Made by a program: the position numbers and the translations under genes. DNA of 57,085 bases, from assembly GCF_901873365.1 (NCBI RefSeq), contig NZ_CABFLM010000033.1:1-57085 (forward strand). The letters run 5' to 3'. Shown in pieces: positions 16,712 to 25,499 of the stretch (the first letter of the stretch is position 1; every line of letters starts with the position of its first letter). The notes under the pieces are model-generated. The model was not told where the DNA came from and did not search any database. It worked only from the letters and a program-made list of their open reading frames with translations. The stretch comes from an uncultured Aggregatibacter sp. (GTDB lineage Bacteria; Pseudomonadota; Gammaproteobacteria; Enterobacterales; Pasteurellaceae).

Positions 16712-17764
16712 TTATTCGAAATCAGATTCAGCTACTTCGTCTTCAACATCGGCGGTAATGGCTGTTTCCGGATGCGCCAATAATTCATCACGCAAGGTGC
16801 TTTCAATTAATTTCGCTTGCTCCGGATTCTCTTTTAACCATTTCATTGCATTGGTTTTACCTTGACCGATTTTCTCGTTTTCATAGGCATACCATGCACC
16901 GGCTTTGCTGATGAGCTTGTGTTTTACGCCAAGATCAATCAATTCGCTTTCTTTAGAAATGCCTTCACCGTACAGAATTTGGAAATCCACTTGACGGAAT
17001 GGCGGTGCAACTTTGTTTTTCACCACTTTCACGCGGGTTTCGTTACCAATCACTTCATCGCCTTCTTTGATTGACCCGACACGACGAATATCTAAACGCA
17101 CAGAGGCATAGAATTTCAGTGCGTTACCACCGGTAGTGGTTTCCGGGTTACCAAACATCACGCCGATCTTCATACGAATTTGGTTGATGAAAATCACTAA
17201 ACAGTTGGCATTTTTAATTTGTCCGGTCAATTTACGCAACGCTTGAGACATAAGACGTGCTTGCAAGCCCACATGAGAATCACCCATGTCGCCTTCAATT
17301 TCCGCTTTCGGCGTTAAGGCTGCAACGGAGTCAACAATAATCACATCCACCGCGCCGGAACGTACTAAGGCATCACAGATTTCTAACGCTTGCTCACCGT
17401 TGTCCGGTTGAGAAACCAACAACTCTTTCACATCCACGCCCAGTTTAGAGGCATAAATTGGGTCTAAGGCATGTTCTGCATCGATAAAGGCACAGGTTTT
17501 ACCCGCTTTTTGCGCTTCGGCGATAACAGAAAGCGTCAAGGTGGTTTTACCGGAAGATTCCGGGCCAAAAATTTCAACGATACGTCCCATTGGCAAACCG
17601 CCGATCCCTAACGCTAAGTCAAGACCGAAGGAACCGGTGGAAATCGCTTCAATATCCAATTTTTGGCTGTCGCCTAATTTCATGATGGCGCCTTTACCAA
17701 ATTGTTTTTCAATTTGACCTAACGCGGCTTCGAGCGCTTTTTGTTTTTCTTCTTGAGTTGCCAT
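16712..17764 (-). CDS. recA: Recombinase A
   Basis: This 350-residue RecA has Walker A GPESSGKTTL near residue 66, Walker B VIIVDSVAAL near 140, the DNA-binding loops around 157-164 and 195-209 (GNPETTTGGNALKFY), and an acidic C-terminus (ADVEDEVAESDFE). It drives homologous recombination, LexA cleavage, and transformation in this naturally competent family. The LexA box and promoter upstream show SOS control. Confidence 0.99.
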   Translation of the reverse strand: MATQEEKQKALEAALGQIEKQFGKGAIMKLGDSQKLDIEAISTGSFGLDLALGIGGLPMGRIVEIFGPESSGKTTLTLSVIAEAQKAGKTCAFIDAEHALDPIYASKLGVDVKELLVSQPDNGEQALEICDALVRSGAVDVIIVDSVAALTPKAEIEGDMGDSHVGLQARLMSQALRKLTGQIKNANCLVIFINQIRMKIGVMFGNPETTTGGNALKFYASVRLDIRRVGSIKEGDEVIGNETRVKVVKNKVAPPFRQVDFQILYGEGISKESELIDLGVKHKLISKAGAWYAYENEKIGQGKTNAMKWLKENPEQAKLIESTLRDELLAHPETAITADVEDEVAESDFE

Positions 17765-17803
17765 GTTTATACCTCGGGAAAATCATTATCAAAATTTGCG
17801 CTT

Positions 17804-17832
17804 ATAATAACTGTATCAATATACAGTATCAA
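17804..17832 (-). promoter_or_regulatory. recA promoter with LexA (SOS) box
   Basis: On the minus strand TTGATA (17832-17827) and TATTAT (17809-17804) have a 17-base spacer. The SOS box CTGTATCAATATACAG (17811-17826, perfect CTGT-N8-ACAG) fills that spacer, so bound LexA would block the promoter. This is the same geometry as at E. coli recA. Confidence 0.93.
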
Positions 17833-17895
17833 GTGAAATTTTGATCTTTTTAAAAATAATGTGATACCGCTTCCAAAACACAATTATTTTGCGTC

Positions 17896-19821
17896 TTATT
17901 CTGCTTGAAACATGATGTCTTCTATGCTTTCTTGCAGTGCCAACCAGTCAACTTCTACCTCTTCCAACTGCTTTTTCACCTGCACCTGTTCGGCTAAAAG
18001 TGCGGTTAATTTTGCTTTCATTTCTGCGTCGTACAAACTCGGATCCGCCAAATCTGTTTCAATCTGCTGTAATTTAGCCCCCAGTTTTTCCATTTGAGTT
18101 TCTCGCTCCGTTGCCTGTTTGCGTAATGGCGCAAGTTGTTGGCGAAGTTCCGCCTCTTTACGTTTTTGTTCTTTACGGTTAGCGGCAGAATTTTCATTTT
18201 CACTGGGCTCATTTTGTTCTTTTATCGCCGTTGGCTGCGCGTTTTGCTCGTTTAGCCACTTCTGATAATCTGCCAAATCCCCTTTAAATTCTTCCACTTG
18301 CTTATCATGCACCAAATAGAATTCATCCACGGTATTGCGCAACAAATGGCGATCGTGCGACACCAACACCAAAGAACCTTGATAATCCACCAACGCTTCG
18401 GTCAACGCCTGACGCATATCCAAATCCAAGTGGTTGGTCGGTTCATCTAGCAACAGTAAGTTCGGGCGTTGCCACACAATAAGTGCCAACACCAAACGCG
18501 CTTTTTCACCACCGGAAAAAGACGCCACCGGCTGATTCACTTTGTCGCCGTGAAAAGCAAAGCCACCTAAATAATCGCGAAGTTGTTGTTCTGTTTGTTG
18601 AGGCGCAATTTTTTGCAAATGCCACAAGGCGCTTTCATCCGCACGTAGCGTATCTAATTGATGTTGTGCGAAATAGCCTAACTGCACACCTTTCGCCAAT
18701 TGAATCGTGCCGCCGGTCGGGGGGATTTCGCCTGCCAATAATTTAATTAAGGTGGATTTCCCTGCACCATTTTTACCGAGCAACCCGATACGTGAACCGG
18801 GCACCAAATTCAGTTTAATTTTACTTAAAATTTCCACCGCACTTTCACCCGAACCATAACCGGCAGAAGCGTTTTCCATCATTAATAGAGGACTTGGCAG
18901 GGAGAGCGGTTCACGAAATTCAAAATGAAACGGATTATCCACATAAGCCGGCGCAATTTTTTCCATGCGTTCCAATGCCTTAATACGGCTTTGCGCCTGT
19001 TTGGCTTTGGTGGCTTTGGCTTTGAAACGGTCGATATAGCGCTGCAAGTGATCGATTTTCAGTTGTTGTTGACGATACATGGCATTTTGTTGCGCCAATT
19101 TCGTTGCCCGTTGCAATTCAAAGGAAGAATAATCGCCCGTGTATTCATTGAGTTTTTGTTGTTCAATATGCAGAATTTTGCCGACAATCGGGTCTAAAAA
19201 GTCGCGATCGTGCGAGATTAAAATCAATGTGCCCGAATACTGTTTTAACCAACGCTCCAACCAAATCACGGCGTCCAAATCCAAGTGGTTGGTCGGTTCA
19301 TCGAGCAATAATAAATCAGAGCGACAAATCAGTGCCTGTGCCAAATTCAACCGCATCCGCCAACCACCGGAAAACGCCTTCACCGGTTGCACTAATTCCG
19401 CCTGAGAAAACCCCAAACCGTGCAATAACTCGCCGGCGCGTGCTTCAATCGTCCAAGCATCAATGGCATCAAGTTGATTATGCAACGTGGCAATCGCATT
19501 GCCGTCATTCTCCGCGTTCGCTTGTTGCAATGCCTGTTGCAGACGGCTGTATTCACGGTCGCCCTGAATCACATAATCAATGGCGCGGCAATCCAGTGCG
19601 GGCGTTTCTTGATTCACCCACGCCAACGCCCACGTTGACGGAAAAGACACCTCGCCACCTTCGGCGCTCATTTCATTTTTAAGCAACGCAAATAATGAGG
19701 ATTTGCCACAACCGTTTTTGCCGACCAGGCCAACTTTTTGTCCCGGATTAATGGTGGCGTTGGCGTTTTCGAGGAGCGTAGTCAAGCCCCGTTTTAGGGT
19801 TAAATTTGTGAAAAAAAGCAT
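17896..19821 (-). CDS. yheS: ABC-F ATPase YheS
   Basis: This 641-residue ABC-F protein has two ATPase domains: Walker A GKNGCGKSS near residue 34 and GKNGAGKST near 350, signatures FSGGWRMRL and FSGGEKARL, and Walker B LLLLDEPTNHLDL twice. The basic interdomain linker lies near 265-290 and a coiled C-terminal tail from about 540. It has no membrane domain. YheS-type proteins act on ribosomes and are implicated in rescuing stalled translation. The sequence is far closer to YheS than to Uup or EttA. Confidence 0.92.
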   Translation of the reverse strand: MLFFTNLTLKRGLTTLLENANATINPGQKVGLVGKNGCGKSSLFALLKNEMSAEGGEVSFPSTWALAWVNQETPALDCRAIDYVIQGDREYSRLQQALQQANAENDGNAIATLHNQLDAIDAWTIEARAGELLHGLGFSQAELVQPVKAFSGGWRMRLNLAQALICRSDLLLLDEPTNHLDLDAVIWLERWLKQYSGTLILISHDRDFLDPIVGKILHIEQQKLNEYTGDYSSFELQRATKLAQQNAMYRQQQLKIDHLQRYIDRFKAKATKAKQAQSRIKALERMEKIAPAYVDNPFHFEFREPLSLPSPLLMMENASAGYGSGESAVEILSKIKLNLVPGSRIGLLGKNGAGKSTLIKLLAGEIPPTGGTIQLAKGVQLGYFAQHQLDTLRADESALWHLQKIAPQQTEQQLRDYLGGFAFHGDKVNQPVASFSGGEKARLVLALIVWQRPNLLLLDEPTNHLDLDMRQALTEALVDYQGSLVLVSHDRHLLRNTVDEFYLVHDKQVEEFKGDLADYQKWLNEQNAQPTAIKEQNEPSENENSAANRKEQKRKEAELRQQLAPLRKQATERETQMEKLGAKLQQIETDLADPSLYDAEMKAKLTALLAEQVQVKKQLEEVEVDWLALQESIEDIMFQAE

Positions 19822-19900
19822 TGGTTTATAACGAATTTAATATAAGATATCAGTTCATAAAATACGTAGGTTATTTTCCACTTTTTTATTGGAGTTGCCA

Positions 19901-20518
19901 ATGTTTGATTCTCTCGTCGTTCAATTTGTCGTGCTATGGGCGGTTATTGACCCGATTGGCTCCATTCCTGTCTATTTAACCAAAACCGTTGGATTATCCG
20001 TAGAAGATCGCCGAAAAATCGCACGTAAAGCCGTGATGATTTCCGCCGGTATTTTGATTTTCTTCCTCATCGCCGGACAAGCCTTGTTAGAAGCCATGCA
20101 AATTCCCCTCACCGCCTTCCAAATTGCCGGCGGTTTGGTGTTATTACTGTTCGCTTTGACCATGATTTTCGGCGAAGGCAAACCGGAACAAGAAATTAAA
20201 CTCTCATCCAATCTCAACGAACTCGCCGTGTATCCGTTAGCTGTGCCGTCTATTGCCTCACCCGGCGCCATGATGGCGATTGTGTTGCTCACCGACAACC
20301 ATCGTTTCAGCCTGTTCGATCAAACCATGACAACCTTAATCATGCTTTCTGTGTTGTTGATTACCTATCTTTTATTCCTCGCCGCCAACCGCATTCAACG
20401 TTGGATTGGTAACACCGGCGCAGCGGTGATTAGTCGCGTCATGGGATTAATTTTAGCCGCCGTTGCCATTAATAATATGTTGGTGGGCATTCGTGATTTC
20501 TTTACACAAATGAGTTAA
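19901..20518 (+). CDS. MarC/YhgN-family membrane protein
   Basis: This 205-residue inner-membrane protein has six predicted helices and the MarC-family features VDPIGSIPVYL near residue 20, ITAFQIAGG-like QIPLTAFQIAGGLVLL near 65, and AVPSIASPGAMMA near 115. GGAG at 19891-19894 fixes the ATG at 19901. It is closest to E. coli YhgN. Despite the MarC name, no antibiotic-resistance role has been established for the family. The next gene starts two bases after its stop. Confidence 0.85.
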   Translation: MFDSLVVQFVVLWAVIDPIGSIPVYLTKTVGLSVEDRRKIARKAVMISAGILIFFLIAGQALLEAMQIPLTAFQIAGGLVLLLFALTMIFGEGKPEQEIKLSSNLNELAVYPLAVPSIASPGAMMAIVLLTDNHRFSLFDQTMTTLIMLSVLLITYLLFLAANRIQRWIGNTGAAVISRVMGLILAAVAINNMLVGIRDFFTQMS

Positions 20519-20520
20519 AT

Positions 20521-21153
20521 ATGAACCTAATTAATGCCAGTGCTTGTGAGCTATTTAATCTTCCTTTTTTCCAATTTGCTCAAATGAAAAAATTTTGCCC
20601 GGAAGAGATTCCGCGCATTAAAGCTGACTATAAAGCCCATTGGGAAAACTGGAAAGCGACCATTTTGCAAGCGTCCACAGAACTCGGTGCGCCTTTTGCT
20701 AAACCGCATATTGAAAGTTGGACGAATGGGTGGCAGGTACGCGGACATTTTTTTGCTTATTTTAAGTATGAAGATCATCTTAATTCCGCGGCGATTTTAT
20801 CGGTATTATTAAACTCTCGCCGTTTGTCCGTCAGTTTAGATTGGCATTGCTATCGCGCCGATCGTTCACAAATTAATGTGCAACAATATAACCAATGGCT
20901 CGAAAATATGGACTTTACCACCTTTGCGGAGTTTGATATTTGGCGCGGTGATGAAAGCGAATACGATGATTTTCGTCAAGTCAAGACGCTTTCGCCGACC
21001 GATTTAACGTTGCGTTCTGACGACGATTTTTGGTGCATCGGGCGAAATGCAGAAAAAGCCGAATTGGATTCACTGGATGCGACCCAATTTATCGTCAATA
21101 GCATTCGCGAGCTCCTACCGCTTTATGAAGCCTGTCATCGCAAGCCAGCATAG
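20521..21153 (+). CDS. Uncharacterised Pasteurellaceae protein
   Basis: This 210-residue soluble protein is rich in aromatic residues. It has no signal peptide or membrane segment, and I see no catalytic motif. Notable stretches are IESWTNGWQVRGHFFAYFKY (about 66-85) and LSVSLDWHCYRADRSQINVQQYN (about 100-125). It resembles a Haemophilus family that databases sometimes label as a glucose-6-phosphate dehydrogenase-like protein, but no NADP-binding or G6PD motif is present. Two bases separate it from the MarC-family gene, so it is translationally coupled. Confidence 0.6.
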   Translation: MNLINASACELFNLPFFQFAQMKKFCPEEIPRIKADYKAHWENWKATILQASTELGAPFAKPHIESWTNGWQVRGHFFAYFKYEDHLNSAAILSVLLNSRRLSVSLDWHCYRADRSQINVQQYNQWLENMDFTTFAEFDIWRGDESEYDDFRQVKTLSPTDLTLRSDDDFWCIGRNAEKAELDSLDATQFIVNSIRELLPLYEACHRKPA

Positions 21154-21183
21154 AAAATACGGCCACTACCTCGTGAGGTAAAT

Positions 21184-21372
21184 TTAGTCTCGGCGTTCTC
21201 CTTGCACAGAAAACGTTCGCATTAACTGATGCATTTTATGGCAATTTTTATGAAACGCTCGGCAATAAGGACAAATCGCCAAATGCAGATAAACTTGTCC
21301 TTGTTCTAATAGGGTCAAGGGGTTTTCTTGATGCTTAGAAATTAATTGAGTCACTTGACGACATTTCATCAT
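21184..21372 (-). CDS. Small zinc-binding (ZAS-type) anti-sigma factor
   Basis: This 62-residue cytoplasmic protein has the ZAS zinc-binding pattern: Cys4, then His30-x3-Cys34-x2-Cys37 (HLAICPYC), with extra Cys44 and His residues after it. It has no membrane segment, unlike RseA. Its ATG overlaps the stop of the upstream ECF sigma gene (ATGA), so the pair is translationally coupled. Redox-sensing ZAS anti-sigmas such as RsrA release their sigma when the Cys cluster is oxidised. The anti-sigma role is inferred from the motif and gene pairing. Confidence 0.75.
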   Translation of the reverse strand: MMKCRQVTQLISKHQENPLTLLEQGQVYLHLAICPYCRAFHKNCHKMHQLMRTFSVQGERRD

Positions 21373-21971
21373 TTCTCTCCGGCGTTATCCGTTTTATCAA
21401 ACCAATGGTGGGACAAACACGCTTGTAATTGTAAGCGGGCGCGGTATAGCAACACGTGCAAATTAGAGATGGATAAGTCACATTCTTGGCAAATTTGTTC
21501 ACTTTGCATATCAAAATATTCTCGCATCATAAAAACACGTGCTTGCTGTGCCGGCAGATGATCCAAGCACGCTTCAAAAATAATCCAGAACTCGTTTTTA
21601 TATACCTGTTCTTGAGGTTCTTCCCAAGTTGAGGGTAAAAATCGACTACGATCCCAATGTCCTTCTTGATCAAAAAACGCATTCGGGTCATCGTCATCAC
21701 TCACTTCTGAAACCGTCACTACACGTTGACGATACTTCAGCAAATCAATAATCTGATTTTTCAAAATAGCGAAAAACCACGTTTTTAACGCAGCCGCGCC
21801 TTTAAATGACGCGGCATGCTGATACGCCCTTGTCAGAGTTTCTTGTACCACATCTTCCGCCAAATCCTTGTCGCGCAACTGCAGCAGTGCAAATTTTAAC
21901 ATTTGCTCCCGAATCGCTTGTATTTGCTGAGATGAAATCGATTGAAACGCCAGCGGCATCGTTGAAGACAT
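21369..21971 (-). CDS. ECF RNA polymerase sigma factor (RpoE2-like)
   Basis: This 200-residue ECF sigma is distinct from RpoE. Region 2 is DLAEDVVQETLTRAYQHAASFKG...LKTWFFAILKNQIIDLL (about 36-80). Region 4 is LPAQQARVFMMREYFDMQSEQICQECDLSISNLHVLLYRARLQL (about 142-185). The ATG at 21971 is used; 21959 is possible. It resembles the second Haemophilus ECF sigma (HI1459/RpoE2), reported to respond to hypochlorite. Its neighbours are a zinc anti-sigma downstream and a methionine-rich peptide upstream. Confidence 0.88.
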   Translation of the reverse strand: MSSTMPLAFQSISSQQIQAIREQMLKFALLQLRDKDLAEDVVQETLTRAYQHAASFKGAAALKTWFFAILKNQIIDLLKYRQRVVTVSEVSDDDDPNAFFDQEGHWDRSRFLPSTWEEPQEQVYKNEFWIIFEACLDHLPAQQARVFMMREYFDMQSEQICQECDLSISNLHVLLYRARLQLQACLSHHWFDKTDNAGEK

Positions 21972-22076
21972 AAAAAATCCGTTTTATCTATACTTGCAGG
22001 CATTCATCATAATCCAACCTCTTTCACAAAGAAAGCCATACAGCAGAATTCATAGATACGAATGATATGCTTTGTG

Positions 22077-22103
22077 AAAAGGCTTGTTTACCACAAGCCT
22101 TTT
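22077..22103 (-). terminator. Hairpin downstream of the Met-rich gene
   Basis: AAAAGGCTTG (22077-22086) pairs with CAAGCCTTTT (22094-22103) around 7 bases. It follows the Met-rich gene on the minus strand and precedes the sigma gene. The T tract is short, so some read-through into the sigma gene is likely. Confidence 0.6.
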
Positions 22104-22129
22104 CATTAAATGAACCTTATCTAAAAAAG

Positions 22130-22420
22130 TTACATTTTTGGCTTCATTGCTTCAGATTCTTTCATGCCCTGTTCCATGTTATTTTCCATCATCTTTTTAT
22201 CTGATTTCATTTTTTTCTTCATATCGTGTTTCATCGATTTTCCTTCTTTCATCTTATCCATTTTATTATCCATCATCGGCTTGGCATCTTTCATGCTCTC
22301 CATTTTATGTTCCATTTGCTGTTCCATCGGTTGCATGTTTTTCATTTCCGCAGAAACTTGAAAGGCCATTGCCATACCAATCACACCGGCTAATGTGACG
22401 AATGATGTCATTTTTTTCAT
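22130..22420 (-). CDS. Methionine-rich periplasmic peptide
   Basis: The 96-residue product starts at 22420 (AAAGGAG before the ATG). A signal peptide, MKKMTSFVTLAGVIGMAMAF, is cleaved near VSA. The mature part of about 72 residues has 19 methionines (about a quarter), almost all the rest being Lys, Glu, Asp, Gln and Asn, with no Cys and almost no hydrophobics, so it should be extended. The composition recalls methionine-rich scavengers such as MrpX, which react with hypochlorite and are repaired by periplasmic MsrP. Metal (copper) binding is the alternative. Confidence 0.8.
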   Translation of the reverse strand: MKKMTSFVTLAGVIGMAMAFQVSAEMKNMQPMEQQMEHKMESMKDAKPMMDNKMDKMKEGKSMKHDMKKKMKSDKKMMENNMEQGMKESEAMKPKM

Positions 22421-22508
22421 AAGAAACTCCTTTAATCCTATTAAGATGTGTTGAATTTTTTTCATTAAGAAAAACCGTAAGAAAATAAATCTGTTCTTAC
22501 TTGTTGAT

Positions 22509-22537
22509 TAGACGATATCACCTGCTGATTTCTTACA
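22509..22537 (-). promoter_or_regulatory. Candidate ECF-type promoter of the Met-rich gene
   Basis: On the minus strand TGTAAG (22537-22532) and CGTCTA (22514-22509) are 17 bases apart, about 90 bases before the Met-rich start. CGTC at -10 is common for ECF sigmas; the -35 lacks the usual AAC. It is offered as a test site for control by the adjacent sigma. Confidence 0.35.
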
Positions 22538-22599
22538 AAGATTTTTATGAAAAAAGAGGTGATGGGAAGAGGAGATGAGCTGCAATGGTACAAAACAAA

Positions 22600-22642
22600 A
22601 AAAGTGCGGTTAAAATCTATCGTGAATTTCCACCGCACTTTT
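22600..22642 (-). terminator. USS-pair terminator of the sulfatase gene
   Basis: AAAAGTGCGGT (22600-22610) pairs with ACCGCACTTTT (22632-22642). On the minus strand the stem is followed by a run of T. It lies about 10 bases past the sulfatase stop. Confidence 0.8.
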
Positions 22643-22652
22643 CATCTTCAAA

Positions 22653-24626
22653 TTAACGCTTACTTTCTGCCTGTTTGATTTCCGGCGTTGTGTATAAACG
22701 ATGTTTATACAAATAGCTACCTAACAGCGCATGAGCCAAAGCTTCTTTGACCATACTTTGCGGCACTTCTGCCTCCGTTAAGGTTTCGCTAGCTTTGTCG
22801 TAACGATAAGTTTTGGCGCCCACTTTCGGGAATTGAATCACTACGTCATTGCCCCGCATAAGCGCCTGCACTTGGTCGTATTGCATGATAGCGCGATTCG
22901 GATCGTTTGGTTTGGTGAGGTCATAACCGATCATCGGATAGTCACCACTAATGCCTGCCAGAGAAAGTAACGTGGTCGGCATATCGAATTGGCTAACCAA
23001 ACGGTTATCGCGGCGCGGTTCGATGCCTTCACCCAAAATCAATGCCGGAATGTGGAAATGCTTAATTGGCATCAAGCTGGCACCTGCTACACGAGAGTCG
23101 TGGTCAGCAATCACTAAGAAAATCGTGTCTTGCCAATAATTGGAGGCTTTCGCCAATTTGAAGAAATGCCCAATCGCATAATCCGCATATTTTGCCGCAT
23201 TGTTGCGCGTGGCTTTCGGCTGTTCGTACAGATCGATTTTGCCGTCCGGGAATTCAAACGGATCATGGTTACTGGAGCTGAACACGAGGCTAAAGAACGG
23301 TTTACCTTCGTTGTGTAATTGGGTAAACGTCTCATTGGCTTTAGTGAACAAGTCTTCGTCACTCACGCCCCAAGTCCCGGTAAAGCTTGGGTTTTGATAA
23401 TCCATTTGGTCGATAATATGCTTAAAGCCGTTTCCGTAGAAAAAGCCCGCCATGTTATCAAAATGCTTTTCCCCACCGTAAATAAAGGACGTATCGTAAC
23501 CCCGTTGGCTTAATAACTGTGCCAAGGTGAAGAAACCGCGTTGGCTGTTGTTGAGTTTCACCACAGCACGTGCCGGTGTCGGGGTAAAACCTGCGGTAAC
23601 CGCTTCAATACCACGCACGGAACGGGTGCCGGTGGCATATAAATTATCAAACAACCAGCCTTGCTGTGCCAACTTGTCAAATTCGGGCGACAACGGCAAA
23701 CCACCTAGCGTGCCGATAAATTGCGCACCGAAGCTTTCTTCCAACACAATCACGATATTTTTCGGCTTGCCTTGATAAGTGGCTTGGTTGCGAGTCAAGG
23801 TTGGAATGTCCTTGGAAATATAAGCCTCTGCCGGGCGACTGCCACTGTTTTTCACAATGGAAAGCATTTCTTCCACCTCCATTTTGCCGTAGGCTTCGGA
23901 AGAGGTGCCTTCATCTTTAAACTGTTGTGCTGCATAAATCACAGAATAGCCTGAGTTCAGCACCAAAGAATTCACCATGGCATCGGAAGAAAACGCCACC
24001 ATCGCCGGGTTGATTCCACGGTGTTGAAAACTGGAACGCGCACCGAGAAAACTCAAGGCAACCACCAACAACGCCACCACAGGGCGCCATGTCCAACGCA
24101 TTGGCGTGATATTGCGTACCGCCCAACCGGCCAGTTTCCAATACACCACCGCAGCAATAAGGGTAAAAATGAGGCTAAAAATGACCGCACTTAAATGCCC
24201 TTCCATCAACATGGAGAATACTTCTTTCGGGTAAATCAAATATTCGATAAACAGGCGATTCGGACGATAATCATAGGTTTCAATAAATGCCGGTGTCGCC
24301 AGTTCCATAAACACGATAAACACACTGCCTGCCGTCAACCAGAAACGCAAAATACGCTGCCAAATGCGCCCTAACGCGTTTTGATGATAAAGCAATACCG
24401 TCAATAATGCCGGCATACCGAATAAATAACACAAAGACACCACGTCCATGCGTAGGCCTTGCAAGAACAATTCGCCCCAACCGTTGACTGCATTGACCCG
24501 ATCCAGTTGCCATAAAGACAAACCGAGACGAGATAGGGTGAAGACAATGAGATTCACCAAAGAAAAGAAAAAAATCGGGAACAGCAGCGAACGCGGTTTG
24601 CCTGCGGTAAATAAATGTCGTGACAT
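22653..24626 (-). CDS. LTA-synthase-like membrane sulfatase
   Basis: This 657-residue protein has about five membrane helices within the first 200 residues and a periplasmic alkaline-phosphatase-fold domain from about 285. Metal and catalytic residues are visible: IVLEESFG, ATGTRSVRGIEAV (Thr nucleophile), GGEKHFDNM, SSNHDPFEFP and VIADHDSRV. The ATG at 24626 with GGAG before it is chosen over an upstream ATG. Proteins of this type transfer phosphoglycerol or phosphoethanolamine head groups onto glycans or lipids. The substrate here is unknown. Confidence 0.85.
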   Translation of the reverse strand: MSRHLFTAGKPRSLLFPIFFFSLVNLIVFTLSRLGLSLWQLDRVNAVNGWGELFLQGLRMDVVSLCYLFGMPALLTVLLYHQNALGRIWQRILRFWLTAGSVFIVFMELATPAFIETYDYRPNRLFIEYLIYPKEVFSMLMEGHLSAVIFSLIFTLIAAVVYWKLAGWAVRNITPMRWTWRPVVALLVVALSFLGARSSFQHRGINPAMVAFSSDAMVNSLVLNSGYSVIYAAQQFKDEGTSSEAYGKMEVEEMLSIVKNSGSRPAEAYISKDIPTLTRNQATYQGKPKNIVIVLEESFGAQFIGTLGGLPLSPEFDKLAQQGWLFDNLYATGTRSVRGIEAVTAGFTPTPARAVVKLNNSQRGFFTLAQLLSQRGYDTSFIYGGEKHFDNMAGFFYGNGFKHIIDQMDYQNPSFTGTWGVSDEDLFTKANETFTQLHNEGKPFFSLVFSSSNHDPFEFPDGKIDLYEQPKATRNNAAKYADYAIGHFFKLAKASNYWQDTIFLVIADHDSRVAGASLMPIKHFHIPALILGEGIEPRRDNRLVSQFDMPTTLLSLAGISGDYPMIGYDLTKPNDPNRAIMQYDQVQALMRGNDVVIQFPKVGAKTYRYDKASETLTEAEVPQSMVKEALAHALLGSYLYKHRLYTTPEIKQAESKR

Positions 24627-24695
24627 TTCAGTCTCCAAAACGTAAAAAATCCGCTCTTTTAAGCCATGACAACAAAGAGCGGATTTGAGAAAAAA

Positions 24696-25359
24696 TTATT
24701 CGATCCAATGAACAATCTCATTGAGTGGCTTGCGGGATTTCGGGCGAATGTCTTTGGCACGATAACCGAAAGTCACCGCAACGGACACCGCATATTTTTC
24801 TGCGTCATACGCACCGGTTTGCGCCAAAATACGGTTGACTTCGGCATAGTTAAACCCTTCGATCGGGCAACTATCGATACCGATTAAGGCCGCGCCAGTC
24901 ATCATGTTGGCAAGGGCGATATAGGTTTGTTTGTTTGCTTGCCCAGTCAAATAAAGTGCGGTCGTTTTCCAACACGTTTATGTGTTCTGTTTGAAAGCGT
25001 TGATAGGTCGCCATATTGGCTTGCATTTGCTCTTCCGTTAAGCCGCGACGTGCAAGATTTGCGCGAAAATCCTCGGAATCGTAACGCATATGTTTATTCG
25101 CCAAAATCACCACCACATGGCTGGCATCATCTAACTGCGTTGCCATGCCCCAACTCACCGGTTTTAAGGCTTGGCGTAATTCGGGATTTTGCACCACTAA
25201 AAATTGCCATGGCTCGGATCCTACGGAGCTTGGCGATAAGCGACCAAGTTCTAAAATATAGTCAAAATCTTCTTTGCTGATTTTGCGCTCGGGATCGTAA
25301 TAACGTGTTGCGCAACGGAAATGGAAGGCATCTAATACTTGTTGTTTGGTAGCAAACAT
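24696..25359 (-). pseudogene. NAD(P)H nitroreductase (NfsB-like), frameshifted
   Basis: Two overlapping frames together encode one flavin nitroreductase of about 220 residues. The first (from ATG 25359, AAGGAG upstream) covers FHFRCATRYYDPERKIS to LFDWASKQT. The second resumes at QTYIALANMMTGAALIGID and runs to PKSRKPLNEIVHWIE. The break is a 4-base insertion in a GTTT tract at 24925-24936; removing one repeat restores WASKQTYIALANMMTG. With three repeats the product is truncated and loses the C-terminal flavin-site half. The lesion may be a true mutation, a switch, or a sequencing error. Confidence 0.85.
24925..24936. repeat. Tetranucleotide tract (GTTT)3 in the nitroreductase
   Basis: There are three perfect GTTT units on the plus strand (AAAC in coding sense). 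Two units keep the reading frame; three break it. Confidence 0.8.
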
Positions 25360-25499
25360 TGAATTCTCCTTTGTCATCATAAATATCAGGCGGTAGTTTA
25401 CGTTTGTTTAGAGGGAATCACAATATAACGCCCAAAATATGACAACAAAGTAGAATCACATGATTTCGCCGAAAAGAAAAAGTGCGGTGATTTTTTTAT

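Noticed and set aside
17896..19821. Antibiotic-resistance ABC-F (Vga/Msr type)
   Set aside because: Sequence and length match the housekeeping YheS group, and resistance ABC-F proteins have longer interdomain linkers of a different sequence.
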